This document shows, piece after piece, positions 34,808 through 47,499 of a stretch of DNA of 64,000 nucleotides (positions are counted from its first letter, which is position 1; each line of letters opens with the position of its first letter). The DNA is from Panax quinquefolius (lineage: Eukaryota > Streptophyta > Magnoliopsida > Apiales > Araliaceae): NCBI GenBank assembly GCA_020205615.1, contig CM035166.1, positions 81,707,135 to 81,771,134 on the forward strand. Direction: 5' to 3'. The translations under genes were made by a program, and so were the position numbers. The notes below the pieces were generated by a model. The model saw only the letters and a list, made by a program, of their open reading frames with translations, was not told the DNA's origin and made no database searches.

Positions 34808-35340
34808 ATGTTTGGAGAAGATGAAATGAGTACGGAGATGCTAGCGGCTGTTGCATTAGTCCCAGTAGCCGAGGTGCCATCGCAAAGCAAGTTAGTTCAG
34901 AAGGTGGGAGAAGATTAACCTATGGTCAATCTGGGGAGCGATCATGACGATTATCCCGAGATGTATCGGAGTGGTGATGAGAAGGCGGAGTCCAAAGAAG
35001 CTAAGGTGGAGAAAGAGAATAAGACAAAAGTTAAGTCCAAGAACTTCGGAGAAAAGTATTTCTCTTGGAGGAGTTATGGAAGACGGAGCGAGCGTTACGT
35101 GAAATGACTGAAGAACAGAACGAGCTGAAGGCGCAGGTGGAGAGGATGAAGACTGAAGGTGGTGGATCGTCTGAAGGAGCAATCAAGCAGCAGAAAAGCA
35201 AGAAAAAGCGAAAGAGGGACAACGACATTGATGATTCTGAAAATTCAAACCCGAAGAAGAAGTAAGTCTACAGCAAGTGTGGAAAGACTCACGTGGGAGA
35301 ATGCATGATGTGGAAGAACGTGTGCTTCAATTTTAAGCAA
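34808..35340 (+). pseudogene. Degraded pre-gag coiled-coil ORF fused to a gag zinc-knuckle scrap (element D)
   Basis: The ATG at 34808 opens MFGEDEMSTEMLAAVALVPV, stops at TAA 34916-34918 and continues in frame as an acidic/lysine-rich stretch (DEKAESKEAKVEKENKTKV) to 35107. Another frame (35065-35265) gives a helix-rich segment (ERALREMTEEQNELKAQVER) and a lysine-rich tail. After a stop comes YSKCGKTHVGECMM...VCFNFKQEGQF, a worn gag zinc knuckle in which the second Cys is Phe. Position and composition match the intact ORF of element A (1389-2090); direct sequence similarity is weak. The zinc knuckle shows that an earlier gag was collapsed into this region before the second gag copy. Confidence 0.6.
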
Positions 35341-35879
35341 GAAGGACAATTTTAAGCGACATTATCTTTTGATAGAGTGTGATAGTAACGGTTGTAATAT
35401 CAAGAATGATTTGTGAACATATGAAAATATATATGTTTGTATAAATAAAATCTTTATTTTCTATATGAATATAAGATTAAGATTAATTTTTGAGTTCTTA
35501 AAACTCATACTTATGGTAAGTTCATGACTCATAATTATATGAAATGTTTTGAACCCCTCAACGAATGGACGCCAAAGGTCTGACTAGGATAAGTTCATAC
35601 ACTCATATAATTGTGGCAAGTTCCTTAACCCCTAAGTGTGATAAGTTTGATGAACGGGGAATAGTTATGTGTGGATGGAGAATTATAACTTTTGTTTAAA
35701 GTTGTGTTGTTAATCCTGATATTATTCAAAAAGGGATAGTGCTTTGTGTTATGAGCTAAATGTACTATGTGCTATTTGAACAAATATGAGATTTTATGAG
35801 ATTTTTTTTATATTCTTATTGTGTTATTAATAAGAATTTGTATGGAGAAGGAGAATTAATGTAAGATTTTTATCAGATA
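35341..35879 (+). other. AT-rich leader before D gag
   Basis: No ORF. AT-rich, with two short direct repeats (TAAGTTCATGACTCATA at 35516 and TAAGTTCATACACTCATA at 35600) and CCTAAGTGTGATAAG. It ends in TTTTTATCAG shortly before the gag ATG, resembling a splice acceptor. Confidence 0.4.
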
Positions 35880-36629
35880 ATGCCGCCAAGGTAGGGAGGT
35901 CTAAAAAGAAATATGGAAGAGCAATTTTTGAATCTGAAGCAGAAGAATATGTCTATGGCAGAATATTTTGTCAAGTTCGACGAGTTAGCAAAATTTGATC
36001 CACATCGAGTGGACACTGAGGAGCTTAAAGCACGATGTTTTAGGAACGGATTGAAATCGTTTGTACTCGAGAAGCTGGATGTGCTGCAAATTAGTTCATT
36101 TTCAACGTTATTAGAAAAAGCCATTATCGCTGAAGGAGAAATTGAAGCTGTATTAAAGAATAGTCAAGAACAAAGAAAGGAGGCTGAAGGAAATAATATG
36201 ATAGGTGGTAGTGGAGGTTGTAATCTTAATAAACGTAAGAGGGATGGTGATATTAGTTCAGCAAATAATCCAGTAGAGATTAGGAAGAAAGGCGCGTCGT
36301 GTGTAGTTTGTAGGAAGTATCATCAAGGAGTTTGTTTGAAGAAAAAAGGAGTATGTTACAACTGTGGTCAAGAGGGACACGTGTCACCCAATTATCCCAA
36401 TTTGAAGAAGGTAAAAGGTTGTTTTGCGTGTGGGTCGACTGATCATCTGGTCCGAAATTGTCCGAAGAGAAATGTAGAGAAGAGAAGTGCCAACAAGGGA
36501 CTCGGTAGTGGAACCTTTGCGTTTCAAGGACCTGCACAGCCAAGAAGACCAACAACATTCACTTTTAGCAAGACAGTTCCAAATGCAGCAGTTGCCCATG
36601 AAGAGGCGACAAGTAACGAGTTCGGTTAG
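35880..36629 (+). CDS. gag: gag of element D (truncated capsid, two zinc knuckles)
   Basis: The ATG at 35880 reads MPPR, a common plant gypsy gag start, then a TAG. In the same frame an ATG at 35913 opens 238 codons without a break. The capsid N-terminus is missing: after a few residues the protein enters the C-terminal capsid region (FLNLKQKNMSMAEYFVKFDE, ARCFRNGLKSFV, FSTLLEKAIIAEGEI). Then come a lysine/arginine linker (NLNKRKRDGD), CVVCRKYHQGVC, a first knuckle CYNCGQEGHVSPNY whose last Cys is Tyr, and a perfect CX2CX4HX4C knuckle CFACGSTDHLVRNC (36420-36461). RNA binding is likely retained; particle formation is doubtful. No pol follows, only about 185 bp to the polypurine tract. Confidence 0.8.
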
Positions 36630-36814
36630 AAATTTAACTACGCGAGTAATCTTGATTAGATATTGTTGTGATTTGTTTTCTTTTATACGATCCAAGTCAC
36701 TGGTTAGAATTTGAGACATAAATTAATATTGTGTTGTTAAGAATGAATTAATGATATAACTTTAAAAGATTTTAGGGAGTAAGGAAGCGGTGATTCCGAG
36801 GACGGAATCCTTTT

Positions 36815-36827
36815 AAAGAGGGGTGAA
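36815..36827 (+). other. Polypurine tract of element D
   Basis: AAAGAGGGGTGAA directly before TGTGATAACCC. Upstream GGACGGAATCCTT is shared with element A (6913-6925), a sign of common ancestry. Confidence 0.8.
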
Positions 36828-39800
36828 TGTGATAACCCGGGATTTCGAATAATTAAACTTTTACGAATAATTTTTTTTTATTAATATTAATATTGATTAT
36901 CAATTTTGTGACAAGTATCTGTGATACGAGTCTCAAGATGGGGTCAATTTGTGTATTGACTAATAAATTTAGAGTAGAGTTGTGCATAACAGCTTTAGAA
37001 ACCCTAACCCTAATTTCTAGATAGGAATTCGATAGAAAATATAATTAAAATAATTATATTAAAGAGTATGTGTTAGTACTGTATAGAGATATTGATCAAT
37101 GATTGATCGGATAAGGTTTAAAATTAAGAAATCCTAATAAGAGATTAAAAACCCTAATATCAAGATTAGAAACCCTAACGCACAGTTAGAAACCCTAATC
37201 GATCGTCAAAACACCCTAATTTCATATTCGGGATTTCTAAACCCTGATTAGGCAACCTTATTCCTAATTCGAAGGCCTAATATATTTATTAAACGTTGTT
37301 ATGATCAGAAAAACCTAATTTAATTAGGAAACCCTAATTTTAGTTTTAAACTTTTAATTTTTTAATTTAAAAACCCTAATTAGAAAATTCTAGAATTAGA
37401 GTATTTAAAACCTAAGGGTTAGAACCTTAGAGTTAAACCCTAAGGGTGTGACAAATTCCATGTATGCCATTAAGTTTATTTTGCAAATGACAAAAATACC
37501 CTTTTTTATATTTTTTAATAGCTAGCTTGCAAATCTAGCAAATATTGGAGTTGGTAACCTAATACTTTGACTTTGGGGCTAAAAAATCTCCAAAGAAAAT
37601 TTAGTCCGTTCAGATATATACCATAACAACATATCATCATATAAATAGATTTGGGAGAGAGAAAGTCTAGTATTTCCTTTATTTTGCATCCAAGCTCTCA
37701 CCTACTCTCTCTCTCACTTATACCTCCAAAAATATTAAGTGTATCAGTCATAGAACAGCCCCTTGATCAACCAATATCATATTTGGGAGCTAAGATCAAG
37801 AATTTAAAGAAAGAAGGTATAAACCTAAAACCAATTTTGATCCATGTTGCTAAGAAAAAGTTTGTGTTTATGTGTTTAGATCTTTGTTAGATGATGTTTA
37901 ATGATGATCTATGTTGATATAACATAGATCCATAGCATTAAAATGCTTTAAAATTAATTTTTTCCAAAACTGTCAAGAACACGATTTGTGGTCTGACAAG
38001 CTAATGTCAGGAGCCACAGATCCGTGTCTGTTTACGATTTTTCTTGTTTTATATTTTGGATTGGTATTCTGGTATGTTATCTTTAATCTTCAAGTGGTAG
38101 TATATCCATTAGATGTCTGGATTGGAAGTTATTAACGGTCAAAACCCGTTGACCTGGCATGACCATGAACTTTCTGGGTAACCAAGAAAGTGAAATATAG
38201 CGTCTGACAGGTTTTTGCAACGTCTAGATTTGTCAGGTTGTTTGTTGTTTGTTGATGTTATTGAATACATGTTATAGACTGCTAGATGGAGTATATATCC
38301 GTGCCTTAAAACCTTTTAAACAACAGTTATGTTAGATATAAGAAATGGTCAAAGTAGCAATCCTAGACTGATTTTGAGTTTCTGGAAATTCCAGAAATAC
38401 ATATGAACAGGACGTCTGACATACTTTGACCGTATGATTCCAGGTGATCCTGTTGATGATAAATTGATCTATTGATTTAGTAATGTTCCTTAACATAAGG
38501 AGTACACATTTGAGCCAGTAGATCATATAAACCATGATCAGAACACTTAGATAATCGAGCTGCAATATAGCCACTCGAACTGCCTGGGTTTCTAGAAAAC
38601 CCAGGTGACGTCTGACAACCAGTTTAATTGCCCAAATCTTCATGTTATGTTGTGATATGACCAAATTGATGATTGCTAAATGTAGTATTACATGTCCACT
38701 ACATGGCCAAAGTTTCAGTTAGCCCAAAAACGATTTTTAACCGAAAAGTTAAGCTGGTCAAAGTTGACCCCTTGTACTGCCAGCTGTCAGTGTTCTTGAG
38801 GCTCAAGAACACCAACAACGACGCTAAGTGTCGCTAAAAGGTTATAGCGACGATTTTATTTATTTTATTTTCTGAATATTCCGGAAAATGCTTAAAAATA
38901 GAAATAAATTATCAAAATTACTAAAAATGGTTTAAAAAATCATTTTAAATTCGGAAAAATAACTTTTCATTATTTGGGATATTTTTCATTAATATTTATA
39001 ATTATTTGAATATTAATGCTATTTAATTAGTGTATTAAATAAATTAGAGAAAAATGATTTTAATTATATAAAAATCATTTTAGACAAGAATAAAGTATTT
39101 AAAAATATTTTGAGTTATAAAATGTAATTTTTAATATTTTAGAGAATTTTCATTAATAAATCAATATTAAAGATATAAGATTTATTTAATTATTAAATTA
39201 AATAAATAAGGTACAAATGATTTTATTGATTTAAAAATCATTTTAAATAAGAATAAAATGTTATAAAATATTTTGAATTATAAAATATAATTTTTAATAT
39301 TTTTGGAGAATTCTCATTAATAAATTAATATTAATGATATTACATTTAATTAATTATTATATTAAATAAATGAATTAAAAATGATTTTATTGATTTAAAA
39401 TCATTTAAAAATGAGAAAATGATTTAAAAATATTTTAAGTTATAATAAATGACTTTTAATATTTTGATAATAATTTTATTAATATTTAAATATTAATGGT
39501 GATGATTTAAAATGATTTTAATTACTTTAAAAATCATTTAAGTAGAATATTGATGATTTAAAAATATTTTAAGTTATTAACAATAACTTTAATATTTTGA
39601 CAAGTATTACGTTAATATTTTTATATTATTAAATATTAATAATAATAAGATTATTTGATAATTAAATCATTTAAAAATGATTCCGATGTTTGAAAAATTA
39701 TTATAAATTATAATAATTATTTATAAATTATTAAAAGCTTTCAAAAAATATTATAAACGATATTTGACTTATCTAAAATAATATTGAAGCTTAGAGACCA

Positions 39801-41339
39801 AAATTAATTGACTATAAATGTGTTAATTATCAGATAGGGTGACCAGAACACCGAGATGCGACCGAAGTCCAACCAGACCAAACTATTTAGACTTGATAAG
39901 TGTTTATATAGGTTATAAACACTAATATGGCTATGTGGTAATGTGTTTAGGAGAAGTTTGACTGTAGAATACAGTGTTACGTGATTATAAATTATTGTGC
40001 TAATTGGGAGACCGATATTATTGGTTATAGGTCTTTCGAAAGCAGATAAGTATATTGTGTAGCTGTAATCAACGCGGAAGGCAAGTTTTCTAACTCAACC
40101 TTGAGTTATATTTATTCAATTATTATAGTGGTTAATTATTGTTGATTAGACCACGTCCAAGAATTTATTGTTGATTATTCGCAGTTAGGGCATGATTATT
40201 AATTTAAATTGAATTAGTGATTATGAGAATATACTTGTAGAATAACTGTTGTTGGTTATTCACATTTGTAGAAGCTATTATTGATTTCAAATAGTACATT
40301 TAAATTCTGTCTATTGTTTAATCGTATTGAAACATGTCTTAGCTAATTGTTTTGGCTAGAAAAATATTTGTTTGAACTTGATAGGTTCGAGAAGAGAAGA
40401 TAAGAGAATTCAGTTATTATTGATAGATCAATGCCAGTTGTTTCAGCTAGATCGAAAAAGCAAAACTTGATAGGTTTGAGAAGAGAAGTGATTAGACATT
40501 GAAATCATTGCATTTCTTTGTTGAATCAAATTTTGATTCAAAGACTGAGAAGAACAACCTTTTATATAAAGGGAATATTTTAGCTCGTATATTCGGCCAT
40601 TGCGCACTGTTAAGTATTATACATAATATAGGGTATAATAAAGCTGATCACTTATTATACTTGCAGAGGGGTATGATTTAATCTTTATGGTTATCTGATA
40701 CTCCTGCGTATGTATCAAAGTAAATCTTTGATAGATACCCGAGAAGAGAAGTTCTAGATCCAATGGATCGCTCAACATAAATTTAGAAAACATTCCACTT
40801 TATTAATGCGTAGAATTGATTCTTGTTCATTCAATAAAATATCGTAGAAACTTTGAAAGCATTGTACTATTTCATTATCAAATTATTATGTTGCATAGAA
40901 AGTGAGAAGACTTGTTATTGATTAACGAATTGTTCAGCTAATTAAAAGTTCCCCGAACTTTGGTATTATTCTATCAAAATAGATCGATTATTATTCTGAT
41001 AATTATACATTCATTGTATATCTTAACTTGCGGGGCAAAATTGTTGCTCACCCTTGCTAAATAAAACTTTTCAGCTAGGGACGATGTTGCAGAAGGTGCT
41101 GTAAAGAATAGAGGCAAAGGCATAGTGATAAATTAGTTATGATGAAGCATATTTATTATGTTGTTTATAAACCCTTTTTGTATATCTAAGGGTTATGTTT
41201 GTAATGTTAAGGTTAGCGGACCTGGGACTAATGTATTAACAACATATGTTAATGTGATATGTATTACTATTTCTATATAAATGGGTAGTTAGATGTTATT
41301 ATATTGTGGATCGTGAGCACCGGATTTGGGGTTGTCACA
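36828..41339 (+). repeat. 3' LTR of element D (4,512 bp)
   Basis: Pairs with 30113-34566 over the full length: same telo-box cluster, TATA box at 37640-37647 and hairpin at 38790-38812. It has a longer telo-box section (an extra CAAAACACCCTAATTTC stretch near 37207). Ends GGGGTTGTCACA. Confidence 0.93.
37640..37647 (+). promoter_or_regulatory. TATA box of D 3' LTR
   Basis: TATAAATA in the same context as at 30873. Confidence 0.7.
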
Positions 41340-41950
41340 CCTTACTTTGAGAGAATCCTAGCATGCATATGAAAGCAATTCTCGGAGATGATCAAACACG
41401 ATGAAATGGCAGAGATAGGCCTGAAGGCAGATAAGATTAAAGATCTCACGGCCTTGGAAGAAGTCGCTGAGAATATACAGTCTGGTAATTATGCAAACGC
41501 TCCCAAGAGGGTACCCGATAAAGGATATAAAGATGTATCCCTCATTTTACAGGGGAAAGATAGGACACCAACCTATAGTCCCCCCATTGGGAAGAAGCAA
41601 GACAATCTACCATTTCAACAATAGGATGCATTGAACCAATGTCAGGACAGAAAGAGAAAATTTAAAAGAATAAAAATTGGGTGTTCACTCCATTAGGCGA
41701 TTCCCCGGAAAACATATTGGAGTTATTAATCAATTAAAGGAAAATTACCGAATTGGCTCCACCTCTTGATCCAAAAAGTTAAAGATACAATCCAAGCCAG
41801 AAATATGCTTACCACTAAGGGTTTTCGGGACACGATACACACGATTGTTGGTCCTTAAAGCATAAAATCCAAAATCTGATCGAAAGTGGTGATGTTGTGC
41901 ACTAACAACCTGACCAACCAAATGTCAACACCAACCTTCTGTTACAACAT
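41340..41950 (+). pseudogene. gag: Tat/Ogre-type gag, C-terminal part with first zinc module
   Basis: Starts at the D target duplication and reads FERILACI, a TGA, then KQFSEMIKHDEMAEIGLKAD and IKDLTALEEVAENIQS. After frameshifts come ENILELLINQRKITELAPPL and the zinc-finger-like module KYAYH..GFSGHDTHDCWSLK, HKIQNLIESGDVV (about 41785-41890), then PNVNTNLLLQHD, which is typical of the C-terminal side of Tat gag. Stops lie inside the module. Confidence 0.7.
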
Positions 41951-42655
41951 GATACGGAGGGAGTAAACATGATCGGGTCAGGAGGCACCAAAATGGGTCC
42001 AAATCGTAAATACATACGAAGGATGACGGAACCAAAGGAACAAAATAAATGTCCTAGAGTGGGAAAACTTGGAGGAAGGTATGACAGTAATGCAAGAATT
42101 AGAGACGATCCAGAATCAAGTAAATCTGATAGCTAAGCTGATAGTGCGCCAACATCATGATACAATGCAATTTTTCACTCAAATATTAGAAAGCTAAGAG
42201 GAAAAAGAGGTTAACCATAATACAAGCCTATATCCCTCCAAGATGAGCCAGCTAAATGAAGAAGACCAAAATAGGCTGAAAGGACAAGAAAAGTGGAATG
42301 ATAAAATTACTAGAAGATCTCACCAGCGAAAAAATCGCTCGGGGGAATGCGAATTCTTAAAGAAGAAAGATCAAACAACCTCCAAAAGAGACCGAAAATT
42401 CACCCCTCTAAAAAAATTTAAATGAAGAGATGCTACACTTTCTGATAAGTAAAGGAAAGATTACTGAGTTGCTGCCTCCTGTAAATCCCGAGTTGAAAAG
42501 TTATGATTCTTCCAAGATATGTCTCTACCATTCTAACTCACCTGGACATACAACTGAGGAATGTTGGTCTCTAAAGCATAAAATCCAGGATCTCATTGAA
42601 AATAGAGAACTGAAGATAGAATTCTCCATGACCAGAAAAGCGAAAGGGAAATGAA
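41951..42655 (+). pseudogene. Second gag-like segment with duplicated zinc module
   Basis: After about 450 bases with helix-forming content (MQELETIQNQVNLIAKLIVR, MSQLNEEDQNRLKGQEKWND) the same module appears again: HFLISKGKITELLPPV, then KICLYHSNSPGHTTEECWSL and KHKIQDLIENRELKIE (42430-42654, open frame). C/H spacing and flanking words match the first module. It could be an unequal-recombination duplication or part of a tandem copy whose capsid was deleted. Confidence 0.6.
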
Positions 42656-43320
42656 GAGCTTAAGATTTCCACTTGAGACAGACAGTTCAAAGGAAGTAAT
42701 GGCTATGAGTTCCAATCCTGGCAGAACATAAGGTGGACTGATCCTAATGCTGGGAGTGATAGAAGAGACAAGATAATCCCCTAGAAATTCCTCCACAATT
42801 GTCAAACATCTTGTTGCCCAAAGTCAGCAACCATATTCCTGATTCTACCCTCTTGGATGATGAGGAGGAAATAATGATTCTTCCTAGTGTGGAAAAAGCC
42901 AAATAGGAAAGTTCCTTGCGAGGAATACAACAATAGTTCAAGAGAGATTTCATAGTTAAATCCTCTCAAAACCATGAAAAAAGGTGAAGGAATAGATGAA
43001 AAAAAAGGTGGTGAGGTTGTCGGAGAAGCCTACCCATTTAAGAATCAAGCGTTCATCCCTTTTTGTGACGGGTTCAGTATATTTATCCCTGAGGAATGAG
43101 CTGAATTAGGAGGCGATTAAGTTATGGCCATGATTAAAGATATTCAGAACCAAGAGATAACCTCTATCGCGAGCCTTGAAGGAAACATAACCGCTGACAA
43201 CTAGACTATCAGGCCTCAATTAGCCAAGAAGATGTAGATCTAGAGGATAAAGTTGTGAGTTCCAGAAGATGTTGGGATGGTATCACTTTCTTCGCATTAT
43301 GCCTTTTTATTTTTCATGCA
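42656..43320 (+). other. Tat remnant of unknown coding content
   Basis: Fragments of open frame (IPDSTLLDDEEEIMILPSVE, VMAMIKDIQNQEITSIASLE) suggest worn coding sequence, with many stops. I recognise no pol domain. Confidence 0.4.
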
Positions 43321-44840
43321 TGTAAATATTGAAAACAAATCATCAAAAACAAAAACCTTAAAAAAAAACCAAACAAACACTTCTCAAACCGTTCAGCACA
43401 TCAAACTTGAACTATAAAAGACATGATCTCCCCTCATCAATGGGAGTACGTAGGCATCCAACTATGGTGCGGTCTAACCCCTACAAAAATCATAAAACCC
43501 TTCAATGATTCCACAATCATAAGATACAACTCTTCAACAGCTCAAGCCAGAGCTTGAACTACGAAAGACCTAATCTCCCCTCATCAATGGGAGAACGTAG
43601 GCAGCCATCTATGGTGTGGTCAAACAAAAAAAAATCCAAAAACCCCTCAAACCAAGCACAAACCTAAATAAACACTTTTTAACCATTCAGGCCAAGCTTG
43701 AACTATGTAAGACCTGATCTCTCGTATACACGAGAGTACGTAGGCAGCCATCAGTGGTGCAGTCTAACCCTCAAAAGAAACATCCAAACCCAAATATCAA
43801 TCCCAAGACACCAAAATCAAACCTGAAAAGTCTACGCCCAAGAAAAACCCTCAAAGTCAGTGACCCGTGTTAAGAAGACCCAACATCACTTCAATGTCTT
43901 TCCATCAAATCTAGCATAAGTCCCGGAAAGGAAGAAACAACGATACCTCAAGATAACCAGCAACATGAATGAAATGTTCATCATCATAAGATGCAACTCG
44001 TCAGCAACTCATTGCTCCTACAGTGCGAGAAGACTTGATCTCTTTTGACCTCCAGCAGTACATGGGCAACCGTCATGGCAAAGTTTATCTCATGCCTGAC
44101 GACCTGTTCCCCCAGATCAAGACAAAAAATCAAACCTTGAAGATCAAATCAAACTCAGGTGAAGTCATCACCAACCAAGCTGAGATATTTGGGCCAATTT
44201 AGTGGAGTTTGAAGGCCTGTCGACATCAATCATCAAAATTGAAACAATAACACATCGATATATCAAGCATTATCATCAGCAAAGACCTTTAAAGAGCCGA
44301 CACGCTCAATCATAAGTCTTCATCAAATCAAAAAAAAAAATCATCAAGGCCAATTGCGCAAATAAGTCCGAAACAATGATTGAGGGCATCCAAGCATCAA
44401 AGCCCAAATTCACTACCTGTTCACCATATGGTCCAGATGTAAAAGACTCTTGCAATCTCGACATCTTATTAGCCCATCTATTAAAGAAACTATCCCAGAC
44501 GACAAGCAAGGCTGGGACAATTTTAAAATTGGTGACAACTCAATATTGGGACCCTTACACCGAACAAAATTGTGGCAATGTCGTAAACAGGGATAACTCA
44601 ACACTAGGCATTCATCGACCATCCTAAATAAGAAAAATGCACCAGTTGGCATCATCAGCATGGTCCATCATCATCAGAGATTCCGTCATATTATCTCACC
44701 GGTGATTCGGTATGATCATTTGGTCTTTTCCAATTATACTGTTCTAAGAATGAATAATCCACATGTGAGTTATGTCTCTTTCATCTTTGTATGAGTTTTT
44801 AGTCTCCATTTACATGCATTAGCGATAATATACATGTTAA
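43321..44840 (+). repeat. Tat non-coding region with about 145-bp repeats
   Basis: Three clear copies (from about 43407, 43553 and 43688) of a unit with CTTGAACTAT.AAAGAC, CTCCCCTCATCAATGGGAG and TACGTAGGCAGCCATC.ATGGTG, and a fourth, weak copy near 44030. TACGTAGGCA phrases of this kind recur in Tat/Ogre non-coding DNA. The rest is low-complexity A-rich sequence. Short ORFs here (for example 44376-44627) have no recognisable domain. The region ends at the GTTAA duplication of element F. Confidence 0.6.
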
Positions 44841-46732
44841 TGAAAGTAGTATGCACACAAGCCAATCATGTTTGATGATAAAGCATATACTTTGTAACAA
44901 TCTTATTCATTTATTAATAAAAAGTATTAATTTATTAAAGGCTTTTAATTATCTACATAATGCTGTTTTATAATATGTGATAAACCTATAGTTTTAAGCA
45001 ATGCTTTTAGAATAATGATGATGATCATTCTAATGAGATCTAAATTCTTAGAAAGCTTAAAACTAAAATAGTTCCCAATCATTGGATTACTAAATTGGGG
45101 ATTAGTGAATCCAGAATAGATTGGTACATACGCCGCTTGCTCATTGGATGAGGATGATTGATCTCATGATCATTTGTGTGGAGACACTAAAGCAAGTATG
45201 TAGGTGCTTATTAGAGAATAAGTTCATCGAACGTGGCTCGCTAAGGAATACCTAATGGAGTTTTATTTGCTCTGTCAATAGGAATTCTCAGTAGTGATAG
45301 TAAGACAAGTAATCCTTGGACTTGAGATCATCATAGTATCTTGTGTATGATGAGTTATACTTTGACTTATTCCTTAAGACCCTTAGGGTATATCAAAGGG
45401 TATGCTTGGGTATAATAAGTCAGTACATGGAGATAATGTATGATCAATAAAGAATCTACCACTTCTAATAAAAGAAGAGAAATGTCCTATGTGATTCGAT
45501 AAATGACAACCCAAAGAGTCCTCGGGTTAAGGCGTAATGAAATTAGAAAGGAGTTTCTAATTTGCATTATTTGAGTTGTGCATTTAAGGATCGAAATACA
45601 TATAATTAAATAAAATAAGACTTCGACAAGAATTCCATGCCTTATATTTAATTGGGACATTTTATGGTGGAAGGATTGAATTCATACAGTAACTATTTAC
45701 TCAAAGGTTCTTTTATGATTAATGTTGAAATCTATATTATCCGGAAAGTCGTTGAACGCTAGGAGGCTTATCCCTATTGTAGAATAAATATTATTTATTT
45801 AAATAAATTAATTGTTTAATTTATTTATTTAAATAAGATTAGAATTGTTCTAATTGATTTATTCACAACCGGCTTAATATGGAGAACCTAAAGGGTCACA
45901 CCATAAAAGGAAGAATAATTATTTAAGAAGTTAATGGCATAATCATAATAATATAGTTAAGTATATTTAATTTAATCTATGGTGATAGAATAAATTAAAT
46001 AGCTTAATATTTATTATTTAATATTTTAGAAATATTAAATATAAATTAATAAGAGGAGTCTTATTAATATTATTACAATTATTATTATTTTAATTTCTAA
46101 AAGAGTTTAGGAATTAATTTAATATAAGTACTCTCATTTATTCCTAATTGGATTAGGAAGGAAAATTAGTTAAAGGAGTTTAATTAATTATCCCTAATAA
46201 GATTAGGGAGTTTAATTAATTAAAAGAATTTAATTAATTAAAATAAATCTCAATTCCTTAATTGTTAAGGTGGGTTGCCCACATCTATAAATAAGAGGAG
46301 TCTTATATTGGGTGGAGGGGTTTTTGTTGACTTTTTCAACATACGACATATTTCCAATAGTTGGGAGAGTACCCTTTTCTATAGAGATAGAAAACTAGGG
46401 TTTGAGCCAAATACCCCTTCTTCTTGAATTTTCTTCTTCCTCGTGGATCACCCCCAGAGGCCAAACATTTGGGTGGCTAACGTTGATCAAAGGAAGGAAC
46501 CAAACCCAGTGGATTCAAGATTGAACGCGAAAAGGATTTGGAGGTGAACTTGTACACGAGGAAGCTCGATCTTCAAGGGTATGATTTATTCTTTATCTTT
46601 TTCGCTTAATTAATAATTATGCATAAAGGGTGATCCGGGGTATATGGTTTGTAAATTTTTAAACTCGATTTTTTACACGCTCGCATTATTTATGCAATTT
46701 GATCAAGGCTCATGAATATTACAAACCTAATA
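44841..46732 (+). repeat. 5' LTR of element F (1,892 bp)
   Basis: Begins TGAAAGTAGTATGCACAC and ends ACAAACCTAATA, where the 3' LTR has CTAACA. The TATA box is TATAAATA at 46286-46293. Confidence 0.93.
46286..46293 (+). promoter_or_regulatory. TATA box of F 5' LTR
   Basis: TATAAATA within CATCTATAAATAAGAGG; repeated at 53807-53814 in the 3' LTR. Confidence 0.7.
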
Positions 46733-46734
46733 AG

Positions 46735-46746
46735 TGGCATCGAGCC
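46735..46746 (+). other. Primer-binding site of element F
   Basis: TGGCATCGAGCC, two bases after the LTR; a variant of the initiator-Met PBS TGGTATCAGAGCC. Confidence 0.75.
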
Positions 46747-47072
46747 AAACCTTTATGCTAATTATTAATTATTCAGATTTAATATGTATGTTGATATGTG
46801 TTTAGAACAATTTAATTGGGCATAATTTTATTGTATAAAATTTATTTAAAAAAAAAATTTTTTTTTTGTAATCCGTGTGATTACATGTAATATGATTCCA
46901 TGTAAAATGTTTTAAGGATTAATGCTTTCAAGCGTGAATCACATGTAAGTCGCACTTAAATGAAATCATTTTTTTTTGTGGATTTTTAAGAAGCATGTTA
47001 ACAAGTCTTAAAATAATAATAATAAAAAAACGTTAGACAATCAAGCATTTAATGTGTATCAGAAGCATATGC

Positions 47073-47077
<5 letters not shown>

Positions 47078-47155
<78 letters not shown>
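47078..47155. repeat. (TA)n microsatellite, about 39 units
   Basis: Uninterrupted alternating A and T in the copia leader. Further TA arrays lie at about 47266-47308 and 48612-48660. Confidence 0.95.
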
Positions 47156-47158
<3 letters not shown>

Positions 47159-47263
47159 GAATATATAATCATTGGCTTTTTGTTCCCATTTTAAATCTCG
47201 AGTGATTCATGTGTTTTTTTTTTTTTAACAGAAACAAGAATGCATGCTAAATACTAATATATA

Positions 47264-47310
<47 letters not shown>

Positions 47311-47499
47311 TTAATTATTATATAATTAAAATAAAAGTTTATTTTAATTTTAAAATAAAAGGTTTATTTTAATATTAAAATATAAAGTTTTATTTTAATA
47401 ATTTTATAATTAAAATAAAATATTTATTTTAATTTTAAAAATTAGATTTCATGCTAACTAATTAGAATTGGAATTGGATTCCATGCTAACTAATTGGAG

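Larger units (their letters stand above)
30113..41339 (+). mobile_element. Element D: gag-only LTR retrotransposon with 4.5 kb LTRs
   Basis: LTRs 30113-34566 and 36828-41339 enclose only 2.26 kb of internal sequence: PBS, a degraded coiled-coil ORF, a zinc-knuckle scrap, a gag of about 240 codons and a polypurine tract. It is flanked by CCTTAC (30107-30112 and 41340-41345), one base longer than the usual 5-bp duplication. No protease, RT, RNase H or integrase. This fits the TR-GAG class of non-autonomous elements described in plants. PBS, PPT and gag style suggest a Tekay-like parent. In two stretches of about 200 bp that I lined up by eye, the LTRs differ at roughly one base in twenty. Confidence 0.9.
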
